From Rhodococcus sp. 14-2470-1b (GTDB lineage Bacteria; Actinomycetota; Actinomycetes; Mycobacteriales; Mycobacteriaceae): DNA of 64,000 nt. The notes under the pieces were generated by a model. That model saw nothing but the letters and a program-made list of their open reading frames with translations, searched no databases and was not told the origin of the DNA. Made by a program: the position numbers and the translations under genes. This document shows, in pieces, positions 43,170 to 51,783 of this stretch. The stretch lies in contig NZ_NPFY01000001.1 in the NCBI RefSeq assembly GCF_002259415.1, positions 170,996-234,995 on the forward strand, written 5' to 3'. The number at the start of each line of letters is the position of its first letter. Position 1 is the stretch's first letter.

Positions 43170-44375
43170 TCAGACGAAGGCGCTGAAGCCCGTCACTCCC
43201 CTGCCGACGATGAGGTTGTTCATCTGGGATGTGCCCTCGTAGGAGTACAGAGCCTCGGCGTCGGCGAAGTATCGGATCACGTCGTGTTCGAGCAGGATTC
43301 CGTTACCGCCCATTATCTCTCGTGCCCAGCCGACCACCTCGCGGAGCCGCGTCGTGCAGTAGGTCTTGGACAGCGCCGCGTGTTCGTCGTAGTGAATTCC
43401 GGAGTCCTGAAGCTGTGACACCCGCAAGGCCATGCCCAGACACGCGGTGATGTTGCCCGCCATCCGCGCGATCAGATCCGAGATGAGCTGGAACGACGCG
43501 ATCGGCTTACCGAACTGCTCGCGTTCCTGGGCGTAGGTGACCGCCCGTTCGAAGGCCCCGATCATGACGCCGACGGCTCCCCACGCGACGCCGCCGCGCG
43601 TCAGGCGCAGCACCTTGGACGTGTCCGCGAACGAGTTGGCGTTCTCGAGCTTGTTGGCCACCGGCACTCGGCAGTCCTCGAGGTACACGTCGGCGTTCTC
43701 GACGGCACGGAGCGAGTACTTACCCTCGATCTTTTCGGCACGGAAGCCGTCGAACTCCTTCTCGACGACGAAGCCCTTCACCTCACCGTCCGCCTCGTCC
43801 TTGGCGAACACGATGATCAGGTCTGCGAACGTCGCGTTCCCGATCCATCTCTTGCTGCCGTTCAGAATCCAGTGGTCGCCATCGAGGCGTGCTGTGGTCT
43901 CGAGTCCGCCCGACACGTCGGAACCACCGTGGGGCTCGGACAGTCCGAAGGCACCGATCTTCTCCATCCGACGCATGGCAGGCAGCCAGCGCTCACGCTG
44001 ATCCTCGGAACCGAGAATGGAAATACTGCTCATCGCGAGACCGCTGTGCACGCTGAACATCGTCCCGGTCGACGGATCGACCCGGGAGAACTCCAAGCCG
44101 AGCCACCCGGTGAGCACTTTGCGCGCGGCGGTGCGTCCTTCGAATTCGTAGCCGAGCCCGGTGATCTCGAGTTCGGCGATCTTCGGCAGCAGATGCACCG
44201 GAGACTGAGCTTTCTCCCAGAACTCGTTGGCCCGTGGCGCTACCTCGGCGGCAAGGAATTCGCGTACCTTCAGCACGATCTTCGCTTCGTCGTCGGTCAG
44301 AATTCCCTGGTAGCCGAACAGATCGGCAGCAAGGTAATCGGGTTGTAGCGGCCCCAGCGGTTCGTGCTTACTCAT
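43170..44375 (-). CDS. gcdH: Glutaryl-CoA dehydrogenase-like acyl-CoA dehydrogenase
   Basis: A 401-residue acyl-CoA dehydrogenase of the GCDH branch. It shows GAFGLSEPHGGSDVSGGLET (FAD/substrate loop, about 142-161), HWILNGSKRWIGNATFADL, and AQEREQFGKPIASFQLISDL. The C-terminal REIMGGNGILLEHDVIRYFA precedes YEGTSQMNNLIVGR, where Glu380 is the expected catalytic base of glutaryl-CoA dehydrogenases. The reaction is oxidative decarboxylation of glutaryl-CoA to crotonyl-CoA. It overlaps the upstream CoA-transferase gene by four bases (44372-44375). Such a partner can activate glutarate, so the assignment is supported by context, although the protein could act on another short acyl-CoA. Confidence 0.82.
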   Translation of the reverse strand: MSKHEPLGPLQPDYLAADLFGYQGILTDDEAKIVLKVREFLAAEVAPRANEFWEKAQSPVHLLPKIAELEITGLGYEFEGRTAARKVLTGWLGLEFSRVDPSTGTMFSVHSGLAMSSISILGSEDQRERWLPAMRRMEKIGAFGLSEPHGGSDVSGGLETTARLDGDHWILNGSKRWIGNATFADLIIVFAKDEADGEVKGFVVEKEFDGFRAEKIEGKYSLRAVENADVYLEDCRVPVANKLENANSFADTSKVLRLTRGGVAWGAVGVMIGAFERAVTYAQEREQFGKPIASFQLISDLIARMAGNITACLGMALRVSQLQDSGIHYDEHAALSKTYCTTRLREVVGWAREIMGGNGILLEHDVIRYFADAEALYSYEGTSQMNNLIVGRGVTGFSAFV

Positions 44376-45562
44376 GAAAGGGACTCCTTCGTCCTGTCGG
44401 TAGTCCTGACTGATACCCGATCCAGCTCACCGAACACCTCGTCGTTGTGCTCACCCAGGCTGGGCGCCGGGCGGCGAATCGACAGCGGCGTTCCGCTGAA
44501 CCGCATCGGGATTCCCACCGCCCGGTAGCTGCCCTCGGTGGGATGCTCGGCGACGTCGAGGAGATGCCCGTCCTGCACGTACCGAGACTCCGTGGCGCTC
44601 TCCATGTCCAATACCGCGGCCATCGGAATGCTGTGCGCGGCGCACAGCCCCTCCCACTCGGCGGTGGTGCGCTCGGGTGCGATCTTCTCGATCGCCGCGT
44701 ACAGCGCGCCCATGTCGTCGAGAACCGCCTGCCACGTCGAGAACCGGGGGTCGGAGTTCAAGTCGCCGTGGCCGGCGGCCTCGAAGAAGTCGTGCACGTT
44801 TGCCGGGCTGTAGGGCAGGATGCACGCCCACCCGTCCTTCGTCTGCACTGCACCGTGATCGGCGCTCATCGACCGGTAGAAACCGGTCGGCCCCACCGGA
44901 GGCTCGTACGTGTGACCACCGAGATGCTCGACGAGGTTGAACGCGAGCATGGTGTCGGTCATCGGCACCTCGATGTGTTGGCCTTCTCCGGTCGCCCGCT
45001 GGTGAATCACGGCCGCCAGCGTCGAGTAGACGATGGTCAGTGCGCAGACCTTGTCCGCAAGGATGGTCGGGACGTAATTGGCAGTTCCGGTGGCACGGCG
45101 CATCAGATCGGTCAGGCCGCTGGCCGCCTGGACGATCTCGTCGTAGGCAGCATGGTCAGCGAACTCGGAGTCGGATCGAAATCCCTGCGCGCTCGTGTAG
45201 ACCAGGCGCGGATACCTATCCTTCAGCGAGTCGTAGTCGAATCCGAGCCGGCTCAACGCACCGGGCCGCATGTTGGTCACGAGCACGTCGGCGTCGGCCA
45301 ACAATCGATGAAGGTCGTTCTTGCCGGCCTCGGTCTTGAGGTCGAGCACGACACTGCGTTTGTTGCGGTTGACGTTCAAAGCGAGGGCGCCCATACCGTC
45401 GTTTCTCCGTGGCACCGATCGCCGGGTGGAGTCCCCCGCCGGTGACTCGACCTTGACGACGTCGGCACCCAGGTCTCCGAGTATCTGGGCTGCGTACGGT
45501 CCCATGACGACGGTGGCGAGATCGATCACCCGAACGCCGTCGAGCGGTCCCTGTGTGTTCAT
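44372..45562 (-). CDS. Family III CoA-transferase (CaiB/BaiF), probable succinyl-CoA:glutarate CoA-transferase
   Basis: A 396-residue family III CoA-transferase. It carries LDGVRVIDLATVVMGPYAAQ (7-26), LGDLGADVVKVESPAGDSTR (28-47), LNRNKRS-type RNKRSVVLDLKTEAG, and the catalytic aspartate in AAYDEIVQAASGL (Asp141). A strong ribosome-binding site (AGGAGGAG) precedes ATG 45562. Family members move CoA between dicarboxylates or related acids without an acyl phosphate. Because it is coupled to a glutaryl-CoA dehydrogenase-like gene, I infer that it makes glutaryl-CoA from glutarate, as the SUGCT enzyme does. Transcription is probably controlled by the divergent IclR regulator. Confidence 0.82.
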   Translation of the reverse strand: MNTQGPLDGVRVIDLATVVMGPYAAQILGDLGADVVKVESPAGDSTRRSVPRRNDGMGALALNVNRNKRSVVLDLKTEAGKNDLHRLLADADVLVTNMRPGALSRLGFDYDSLKDRYPRLVYTSAQGFRSDSEFADHAAYDEIVQAASGLTDLMRRATGTANYVPTILADKVCALTIVYSTLAAVIHQRATGEGQHIEVPMTDTMLAFNLVEHLGGHTYEPPVGPTGFYRSMSADHGAVQTKDGWACILPYSPANVHDFFEAAGHGDLNSDPRFSTWQAVLDDMGALYAAIEKIAPERTTAEWEGLCAAHSIPMAAVLDMESATESRYVQDGHLLDVAEHPTEGSYRAVGIPMRFSGTPLSIRRPAPSLGEHNDEVFGELDRVSVRTTDRTKESLS

Positions 45563-45641
45563 GAGCTCCTCCTGTCATCGTCCCCGACCGATACATCAAA
45601 CTTACCTACGCTAACTACTTTTACGCAATGAGGTGGTTGCC

Positions 45642-45657
45642 ATACCTATATAGGTAT
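45642..45657. promoter_or_regulatory. 16-bp perfect palindrome, candidate IclR operator
   Basis: ATACCTATATAGGTAT at 45642-45657 is a perfect palindrome 15 bases upstream of the IclR start codon, in the shared promoter with the CoA-transferase gene. Its inner TATA-rich part could overlap the regulator's own -10 box, which would suit autorepression. The sequence is strikingly AT-rich for this genome. Confidence 0.6.
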
Positions 45658-45672
45658 ATTTAGGGTTGGTGC

Positions 45673-46404
45673 ATGGCCGAGGACAAACGCCGCCCACACC
45701 ACCGCGCGGTCGACCGAATCGCAGCGCTGCTCGGGGCCGCCACCACCGAACCCCGTGGGCTGACGCTCACCGAACTGGCGCACTCGATCGACGCACCCTT
45801 GTCGTCAGTCCAGAAACTCGTGTACGGGCTGGTCGCATCCGGATTTCTGGACGAGCGCGAGGGAAGGTACACGATCGGGCCGCTGTCGGCCGTGCTGGAA
45901 CGGCGTTCCGGCCGCACAGCAATTGCGGACTTCTCGCGAACTCGCCTCGAAGACCTACACGAACGCACGGGAGCAGCAGCCTTGCTCGTCGTGCGCATCG
46001 GCGACGATGCCGTCAACATCGAATCCGTCGGGCTCACCGACGCCGCAGCCTTCGTCGACACCACCCGCTGGCGTCACCCGTTGCCCTCCACCGCGGGCGG
46101 ACGCGTACTGCTCGCCTACATGCCGACGCGGCCGCGTCGCGCATGGGCGGCCGAGAACCTCCGCGACGACCCGGAGCGAACCACGGCACTGCTGGACGAA
46201 TTGGACGCCATTCGCGCCGACGGTGTCGCCGTCGGACCGAGCGGGTCACTGAGACCGGACTTGGAATCGGTCGCCGTTCCCCTCGTCCGTGACGGAGAGG
46301 TGGTCGCCGCCGTCGCCCTCACTCGGTCGCGAATCGGCGCCGGCACACCTCTGGACGAGGTGAAGAAGACGCTTCTGGCCTCGGTCACCGGGCCCGAGCG
46401 GTAA
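45673..46404 (+). CDS. IclR-family transcriptional regulator
   Basis: A 243-residue protein with an N-terminal winged helix (about 10-70: AVDRIAALLGAAT, LTLTELAHSIDAPLSSVQKL, GFLDEREGRYTIG) and the IclR effector domain (about 85-243: ALLVVRIGDDAVNIESVGLT, PLPSTAGGRVLLAYMP, VAVPLVRDGEVVAAVALTRS). IclR proteins sense small aromatic or aliphatic acids. It is divergent from the CoA-transferase/GCDH pair, so glutarate or its CoA ester is the likely effector. The 16-bp palindrome in the gap is a natural operator candidate. The 3' end overlaps the convergent MFS gene by 20 bases. Confidence 0.88.
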   Translation: MAEDKRRPHHRAVDRIAALLGAATTEPRGLTLTELAHSIDAPLSSVQKLVYGLVASGFLDEREGRYTIGPLSAVLERRSGRTAIADFSRTRLEDLHERTGAAALLVVRIGDDAVNIESVGLTDAAAFVDTTRWRHPLPSTAGGRVLLAYMPTRPRRAWAAENLRDDPERTTALLDELDAIRADGVAVGPSGSLRPDLESVAVPLVRDGEVVAAVALTRSRIGAGTPLDEVKKTLLASVTGPER

Positions 46405-47752
46405 CCGCTCTACCCGCATCCTTGGGCAACAGAACACCACCGACCACGATGACGACCATCAGGACACCCAGCAGCGCGAACGACAGTGAGAACGCATCGC
46501 CGGACGGCTTGCCGAGCCCGGTCACAATGGACGTCGAGACCGTCAGCGCAATAGCGCCGAGTGCGACGCCGAAGCCGGAGAACAACTCCTGCACAGTGGC
46601 GTTGAACGTATTCGCGTGTGTCAGCCGCTCGCTCGAGATGTCGGCGAACGCAAGCGAATTGTAGGCAGTGAATCCGATGGACCGGAGCGCCCCGCTGACG
46701 ACGAGTATCGCTGCGACGGCAACAGGAGGAGTGTCGACACCCACCGAAGCGATCGCAGCGAAGCAGAGAACCGACAACGCACCGTCGGCCACGATCACGG
46801 TGCGAATACCGAAGCGCCGCATCAACGGAGTGGTCGTCGGTTTTACAGCGATGTTCCCCAGGAAGAGCGCGATCACCATCAGCCCCGACACGAGCGGTGA
46901 CCATCCGAACCGCAGTTGGAACATGAGCGGTAGCAAGAACGGAACCGCGGTGATCAGCATGCGGTAGAACGAGCCGTACGTCGCGGTGTTGCGGAACGAC
47001 TCCACTTTCAGCACCGTGAGGTCGAGCAACGGATGCTCGGTGCGCCGGAGATGCACGATGGCCACAGCCGTCGCCACGAGCGCAACGGCGAACCCGATTC
47101 CTACTCCGCCCCAGGGTGTTCCGTCCGCGCGAATACTGTCGAGAGAGATGATCAACGCGGCGATACCGACGGTCGTCAGCACCATGCCGCGCCAGTCGAG
47201 GGGCCGCGCTGCCGTCGCACTCGGGTCGCCGCGTACCACCTTCAGGCCGACTATCAACCCGACGATGCCGAGAGGGACATTGATCAAGAAGATCCACCGC
47301 CACGACAGGTACGTGACGATCGCACCCCCGAGCGCAGGCGCGAGCACGGGGGCAGTCAGAGCAGGCCACGTCAAATAGGCTATGGCCCGGACATATTCGG
47401 ATTTGGTCGACGCACGCAGAACCGCGAGGCGCCCGACCGGCACCATCATCGCTCCGCCGACGCCTTGCAGCACCCGCATTCCGACGAGCACCGGCAATGA
47501 CGGACTGAGTGCGCAGCCCACGGACGCGGCAGTGAAGATCACTATTGCAGTGAGGAACACACGCCGGACCCCGAACCGTTCCGCCATCCATCCGCTGACC
47601 GGGATGAGCACGGCCAGCGTCAGGATGTATGCGGAGATCGCGATCCCGACATCGACGGCGTCCACACCGAACGACGACGAGATCGCGGGCACAGCGGTCG
47701 CGATCACCGTCGCGTCGAGTATCTCCATGAAGTACGCGCCCGCCACGAGCAA
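46385..47752 (-). CDS. MFS transporter, DHA2 (EmrB/QacA) type
   Basis: A hydrophobic 455-residue protein with about 14 predicted membrane segments. Motif elements of the DHA2 drug:proton antiporter family are DATVIATAVPAISSSF in the first helix, SGWMAERFGVRRVFL (motif A, about 57-71) and VLQGVGGAMMVPVGRLAVL (about 94-112). The annotated start is TTG 47752. The open frame continues upstream to a CTG at 47794 that overlaps the preceding stop as CTGA, so the N-terminus may be 14 residues longer. It follows an aldo/keto reductase and a sugar dehydrogenase on the same strand. It is probably an exporter; nothing shows that it carries inositol. Confidence 0.85.
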   Translation of the reverse strand: MLVAGAYFMEILDATVIATAVPAISSSFGVDAVDVGIAISAYILTLAVLIPVSGWMAERFGVRRVFLTAIVIFTAASVGCALSPSLPVLVGMRVLQGVGGAMMVPVGRLAVLRASTKSEYVRAIAYLTWPALTAPVLAPALGGAIVTYLSWRWIFLINVPLGIVGLIVGLKVVRGDPSATAARPLDWRGMVLTTVGIAALIISLDSIRADGTPWGGVGIGFAVALVATAVAIVHLRRTEHPLLDLTVLKVESFRNTATYGSFYRMLITAVPFLLPLMFQLRFGWSPLVSGLMVIALFLGNIAVKPTTTPLMRRFGIRTVIVADGALSVLCFAAIASVGVDTPPVAVAAILVVSGALRSIGFTAYNSLAFADISSERLTHANTFNATVQELFSGFGVALGAIALTVSTSIVTGLGKPSGDAFSLSFALLGVLMVVIVVGGVLLPKDAGRAVTARAR

Positions 47753-47790
47753 TGCGAGTCCACGCGGAAAGGCCGAGCCCGACGGGGCGT

Positions 47791-48618
47791 TCAGAACTCC
47801 TCGTACGTGTCGGGGTCCTGATCCCAGATCCGTCCACGCTCGAGGCCCGAGATCGCGTCGATCTCGTCATCGGTGAGTTCGAAGTCGAAGATGTCCAGGT
47901 TCTGCTTCTGTCGATCGGAATTGGACGACTTCGGCAGCGGTACCGCACCGAGCTGAACGTGCCAGCGGAGCACGACCTGCCCCGGCGAGACACCGAGCCG
48001 CTCGGCTGCTGTCGCGATCGGATCCGCGTTCAACAGCTCGGATCCGCGTCCGAGGGGGCTCCAACTCTCGGTGACGATGCCGTGTTCATCGTGGTAGGCG
48101 CGTAGATCGGCCTGGGGAAAGTAGGGGTGGAGTTCGATCTGATTGACCGACGGCACAACTCCGGTCTCCGCGGCGAGACGGTCGAGATGTTCGGTCGTGA
48201 AGTTGGAGACGCCGATCGACTTGACCAACCCTTCCTTCTGCAGATCGATCATCGCGCGCCAGGTATCGACGTACTTGTTCACTTTCGGCAACGGCCAATG
48301 AATCAACAACAGGTCGATGTAGTCGACGCCGAGATTCGCCAGAGACGTGCGCGCCGATTCCTTCGCCGCGTCGTACCCGTGCAGTCGACCAGGGATCTTG
48401 GTGGTGATCAGGATGTCACCGCGAGGCACGCTGGATGCCGCTACCGCCCGACCGACCCCGGGCTCGGTTTCGTAGCGGAGCGCGGTGTCGATCAACCGAT
48501 ACCCTGCGTCCAGAGCGGACGTGACCGTCGCGGCCATGTCCTCTCCGTCGGCTTTCACGGTGCCGAGTCCGACAGCGGGAAGGGCAGTTCCGTCGTTCAA
48601 TCCGATGGTAGGTGACAC
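47791..48618 (-). CDS. Aldo/keto reductase (AKR5-type)
   Basis: I start at GTG 48618 (VSPTIGLNDGTALPAVG), with GGAGG five bases upstream, giving 275 residues. It is a TIM-barrel NADPH reductase: GLGTVKADGED near the start, LDAGYRLIDTALRYETEPGVG (catalytic Asp and Tyr), LITTKIPGRLHGYDAAKESA (catalytic Lys), LLLIHWPLP (catalytic His), SIGVSNFTTEHLD, and PLPKSSNSDRQKQNLDIFDF (NADPH binding). It belongs to the 2,5-diketogluconate reductase-like group. It lies 22 bases downstream of a Gfo/Idh/MocA dehydrogenase gene. Interconversion of keto-sugars or keto-inositols is a reasonable inference. Confidence 0.87.
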   Translation of the reverse strand: MSPTIGLNDGTALPAVGLGTVKADGEDMAATVTSALDAGYRLIDTALRYETEPGVGRAVAASSVPRGDILITTKIPGRLHGYDAAKESARTSLANLGVDYIDLLLIHWPLPKVNKYVDTWRAMIDLQKEGLVKSIGVSNFTTEHLDRLAAETGVVPSVNQIELHPYFPQADLRAYHDEHGIVTESWSPLGRGSELLNADPIATAAERLGVSPGQVVLRWHVQLGAVPLPKSSNSDRQKQNLDIFDFELTDDEIDAISGLERGRIWDQDPDTYEEF

Positions 48619-48640
48619 GAAAACCTCCGAAGACACTAGA

Positions 48641-49618
48641 TCAGTATTCGACGACAACCGTACGTCCGCCGTCGTTCATCGATTCCACCAGAGCGTCCGC
48701 GACGAGCCCCGCGCGGAGTCCGGCATCGGCGTCGGCAAGCGTCGACGGTCGGTTCTGCTCGATCGAATCGACCCATTCCTGCAGTTCGAGACGGTAAGCC
48801 TCGGCATAACGCGGTACCCAGTCGAGCGGGTACTCGATGGAGCGTTTCAGGTCGCGGTCGACGATGACGTGTGCCGGCACCGCGAACGACGCGACGCCCT
48901 CCTCGCCGACGATCTCGCAGCGGGTGTCGTAACCGTAGCGGGCGCCCACGAACAGTTCGACCGTCATCAGGACGTCGGATTCGGTGCGCAGCAACATGAT
49001 CTGCGGATCCTGACGGATACCGGAATGCTTCGACGTCCGGCCTGCATGCCAGCTGACCTCCGTGATAGGGGAACCGAGCAACCACGGCATGATGTCGAGC
49101 TCGTGGATAGCCGAGTTGGTGATGGTGGCCGCCGAGTCGCCGGGACCGGCCACGACATTACGGCTGACGCAGTGCGCGACGAGGGTGTCGCCTATCCGCT
49201 CGGGTGCCGCGGCGCGCTTGAGTTCGTTGTACGCGGGGTCGAAACGGCGCATGAACCCGACGGTGATGAGGTTGCGGTCTCCCTGTGCGGCGATGATCTC
49301 GCGGCATTCGACGGCCGTCGGTGCGAGCGGCTTCTCGCACAGGACCGGCTTGCCTGCAGCGAGCGCAGCATGCACGAGCTCGGCATGGGTGGAGTCGTGC
49401 GACGCCACGACGATCGCGTCGACCGAGTCGTCGGCGATGAGCTCGAAGCCGTCGGCCACCACGTCTGCGGCCTTCAGCTCGGCTGCGACCGTCTTGGCCC
49501 GGTCTGTGTCGAAATCGGCGACCGCGGACACTTCCGCACCCGAGATCGATCCGTCGATCTTGCGAGCGTGATCGGCACCCATGACGCCGACTCCGATGAT
49601 TCCAACACGTACAGTCAT
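48641..49618 (-). CDS. Gfo/Idh/MocA family oxidoreductase (inositol 2-dehydrogenase-like)
   Basis: A 325-residue NAD(P)-dependent dehydrogenase. The Rossmann motif VRVGIIGVGVMGADHARKI is at 3-21, the signature lysine in VLCEKPLAP at about 92-100, VGFMRRFDPAYNELK at about 119-133, and the dehydrogenase His in IHELDIMPWLLG at about 177-188. The MRRFDPAY segment is what bacterial IolG proteins carry, making this one of the closest to a true myo-inositol or scyllo-inositol dehydrogenase in the window. It is divergent from another family member at 49679. The gap holds an exact IolR-type motif, so inositol-dependent expression is likely. Confidence 0.85.
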   Translation of the reverse strand: MTVRVGIIGVGVMGADHARKIDGSISGAEVSAVADFDTDRAKTVAAELKAADVVADGFELIADDSVDAIVVASHDSTHAELVHAALAAGKPVLCEKPLAPTAVECREIIAAQGDRNLITVGFMRRFDPAYNELKRAAAPERIGDTLVAHCVSRNVVAGPGDSAATITNSAIHELDIMPWLLGSPITEVSWHAGRTSKHSGIRQDPQIMLLRTESDVLMTVELFVGARYGYDTRCEIVGEEGVASFAVPAHVIVDRDLKRSIEYPLDWVPRYAEAYRLELQEWVDSIEQNRPSTLADADAGLRAGLVADALVESMNDGGRTVVVEY

Positions 49619-49639
49619 GTGTCGAGTATTACATCCTGA

Positions 49640-49649
49640 TGTCCTGACA
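49640..49649. promoter_or_regulatory. IolR-type operator TGTCCTGACA
   Basis: TGTCCTGACA fits the KGWCHTRACA motif I recall for the GntR-type regulator IolR of Corynebacterium glutamicum at all ten positions. The same decamer occurs in inverse orientation upstream of iolC (58018-58027). It sits between two divergent dehydrogenase genes. Confidence 0.6.
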
Positions 49650-49678
49650 AACCACCCTTCGACAGAACAGGTGTGCCG

Positions 49679-50707
49679 ATGACCGCGCTACCCGTCTCGA
49701 CCGTGCCGAATCCGAACGAGGCACCGGTACTGCGTTGGGGCATCCTCGGCCCTGGCTGGATCGCCGACCGCTTCGCGGAATCGCTGGCGAAGAACTCGAC
49801 TCAGCAGGTCGTGGCCGTAGCCTCCCGAAGCGGAGATCGCGCAGCCGAATTCGCCGGGCGCCACTCCCTGCCGACGTCCTACGGCAGCTACGGCGCGCTG
49901 CTTGCCGATCCGGACATCGACATCGTCTACATCGCGACGCCGCACACCGAACATCACACGAACGCGCTCGCGTCGATAGCTGCAGGCAAGCACGTGCTCG
50001 TCGAGAAGCCACTTGCCGTCGATGCATCTCGCGCTGCCGAGATCGGAGCAGCCGGCGCCGAAGCAGGCGTGTTCGTCGGGGAAGCCATGTGGACGAAGTT
50101 CCTGCCGAAGTTCGACGTCCTACGTCAGATCGTCGACAACGGCGTGCTCGGCCCGATCCGGACGGTCCTGGTGGACCACGGCGAGTACTTCACCACCGAC
50201 CACCGCATCTACGACCCGGCACTCGCGGGCGGCCCGTTGCTGGACCTCGGCACCTACGACGCGTCGTTCGTCCACGCGGTCTTGGGCGTACCCGAGTCCG
50301 TCATCGCCGTCGGCCAGCCCGCGAACGACGAACTGAACGGTCAGGTCTCCGCCGTGCTCTCCCACACCGGCGGCAACCATTCGGTCATGAACACCACGAT
50401 CCTGAGCAACACTCCGACGTCGGCGACGATCTGCGGCCGCGACGGAACACTGACGATCGAAGGCCCGTTCTTCATGCCGGGATCCTTCACCGTGACCCTC
50501 CGCAGCGGTGAGAAACTCGAGTACCGCGAGGACAAGGGCGTGCAGGTGGACGGTCTCCACTACGCGGCCGTCGACGCCGCCCGCGCGATCGGCGAGGGCC
50601 GCCTGGAATCGTCGGTGCACACGATCGAGGACGCAGTGCAGACATTGGCGATCATCGACGCGATTCGCCGGCAGCTCGGGATCACCGACGGCCCGTTCGC
50701 CCGGTAG
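49679..50707 (+). CDS. Gfo/Idh/MocA family oxidoreductase
   Basis: I start at ATG 49679 (MTALPVSTVPNPNEAP); a GTG two codons upstream is possible. The 342-residue protein shows WGILGPGWIADRFAESLAKN (Rossmann motif, about 20-39), IATPHTEHHTNALASIAAGK, the signature VEKPLAVDASR, and AMWTKFLPKFDVLRQIVDNG. These features point to the dihydrodiol/xylose dehydrogenase-like branch (GFO_IDH_MocA with GxxWTRFxP) rather than IolG. GGPLLDLGTYDASFVHAVLG carries the active-site Asp/Tyr. It is divergent from the IolG-like gene, sharing the IolR-type site, and convergent with the LacI gene. Confidence 0.83.
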   Translation: MTALPVSTVPNPNEAPVLRWGILGPGWIADRFAESLAKNSTQQVVAVASRSGDRAAEFAGRHSLPTSYGSYGALLADPDIDIVYIATPHTEHHTNALASIAAGKHVLVEKPLAVDASRAAEIGAAGAEAGVFVGEAMWTKFLPKFDVLRQIVDNGVLGPIRTVLVDHGEYFTTDHRIYDPALAGGPLLDLGTYDASFVHAVLGVPESVIAVGQPANDELNGQVSAVLSHTGGNHSVMNTTILSNTPTSATICGRDGTLTIEGPFFMPGSFTVTLRSGEKLEYREDKGVQVDGLHYAAVDAARAIGEGRLESSVHTIEDAVQTLAIIDAIRRQLGITDGPFAR

Positions 50708-50724
50708 CGATGTCCGCCGAGCCC

Positions 50725-51747
50725 TCAGCGCGCGGCCGGGGTGTTGAACCGCGTCACGATCTGGATCGGTGACGGCTCGGCGGTGACGCCGTCGACGGCA
50801 CCCGCGGACTGCATCAGTAAGCGGCAGGCCGTCCTGGCGTCGGCGCGCAGGTCGTGGTGCAGCACAGCGGACAGGGACCCGGTGCGCAGCAACGGCCGGT
50901 TGTCACCGTCGAGGTCGTGTGCGACGAACACCCGGCACCTCCTGCCCGCCCGTTCGAATGCCCGGACCGCACCGGTGTTGCCGCCGCCGATGGAGTACAC
51001 GGCCTCGATGTCCGGATACTCCGCGAGCACGGCCGAGACCCGTTCCTCCACCGTCGAGTCGAGCCCTTCGCTGTCGGATATCTCGACGACGCGTCTCCCG
51101 GAGTCCAGCGCCCGCAACGTGCTGCGGAACCCGATCTCCCTCTCCCCCTCGTTCCTGAAGATGTTGCTGGTCAGCAAGATCAGTACCGAGGACTGCGCGT
51201 CGCCCAGCCAGGAGTCGACCAGGTAGGCCGCAGTGGATCCCGCCGCCCGGTTGTCGATGCCGACGTAGCCGAGCCGCGCGCTGCTCGGCACGTCGGTCAC
51301 GTACGTCACGACGGGAATACCGAGTGCCACGAGCCGGTCGACCGCCTCCACCACCTCGGGGTCGTCCGGCGCCTTGACGATGACACCGTGCGATCCGCGC
51401 GCGGTGAAACGGCCCAGTGTGTCCACCATCTCGGCCACCGATTCGGTCTCCCTGAAGTGGAACCTGCACCGGACCACGGCGGGCGAGAGCATCGGCAGTT
51501 CTGCCTCCAGCGCTGCCCTGAATTCTTTCGAGAAGCGCGCCGGTGTCTGCATGACGACGTCGAACAGGAACTTCCTGCCGTTCAGGCGCAGTTGGGACCG
51601 CTGTTTGTCCAGATCCGAAATCGCCTGCTGCACTTCCGCTCTGGTAGCACTGCGCACACCCGGTCGATCGTGCAGTACGCGGTCGACGGTGGCACGACTC
51701 AGCCCGGCTTGCTGGGCGATCTCATTGACTTTGTAGCGATGCGTCAC
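50725..51747 (-). CDS. LacI-family transcriptional regulator
   Basis: A 340-residue regulator from GTG 51747. The LacI helix-turn-helix is YKVNEIAQQAGLSRATVDRV (about 5-24) with the hinge-helix region beyond LHDRPGVRSATRAEVQQAIS. The periplasmic-binding-protein-like effector domain includes GVIVKAPDDPEVVEAVDRLV, YVGIDNRAAGSTAAYLVDSW and EAVYSIGGGNTGAVRAFERA. That type-4 pattern is common in regulators sensing sugars and cyclitols. It lies between two Gfo/Idh/MocA genes and is divergent from the IolG/IolE pair, so it is a good candidate for their control. Two direct repeats overlap its start codon and the upstream region. Confidence 0.88.
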   Translation of the reverse strand: MTHRYKVNEIAQQAGLSRATVDRVLHDRPGVRSATRAEVQQAISDLDKQRSQLRLNGRKFLFDVVMQTPARFSKEFRAALEAELPMLSPAVVRCRFHFRETESVAEMVDTLGRFTARGSHGVIVKAPDDPEVVEAVDRLVALGIPVVTYVTDVPSSARLGYVGIDNRAAGSTAAYLVDSWLGDAQSSVLILLTSNIFRNEGEREIGFRSTLRALDSGRRVVEISDSEGLDSTVEERVSAVLAEYPDIEAVYSIGGGNTGAVRAFERAGRRCRVFVAHDLDGDNRPLLRTGSLSAVLHHDLRADARTACRLLMQSAGAVDGVTAEPSPIQIVTRFNTPAAR

Positions 51748-51783
51748 GACGATCCTCTGAGGCGTTTTTGATGCGTCACGACG
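51738..51783. repeat. Two 14-bp direct repeats at the LacI gene promoter
   Basis: GATGCGTCACGACG occurs at 51738-51751 (spanning the GTG start of the LacI gene) and again at 51770-51783, 32 bases apart (about three helix turns). Such spacing on one face of the helix suits cooperative regulator binding. The repeats lie in the gap shared with the IolG-like gene at 51852. Confidence 0.6.

Noticed and set aside
46385..47752. Naming the MFS protein as the inositol transporter
   Set aside because: Its motifs are those of 14-helix drug exporters (DHA2), not of sugar porters such as IolT. Proximity alone is not enough.
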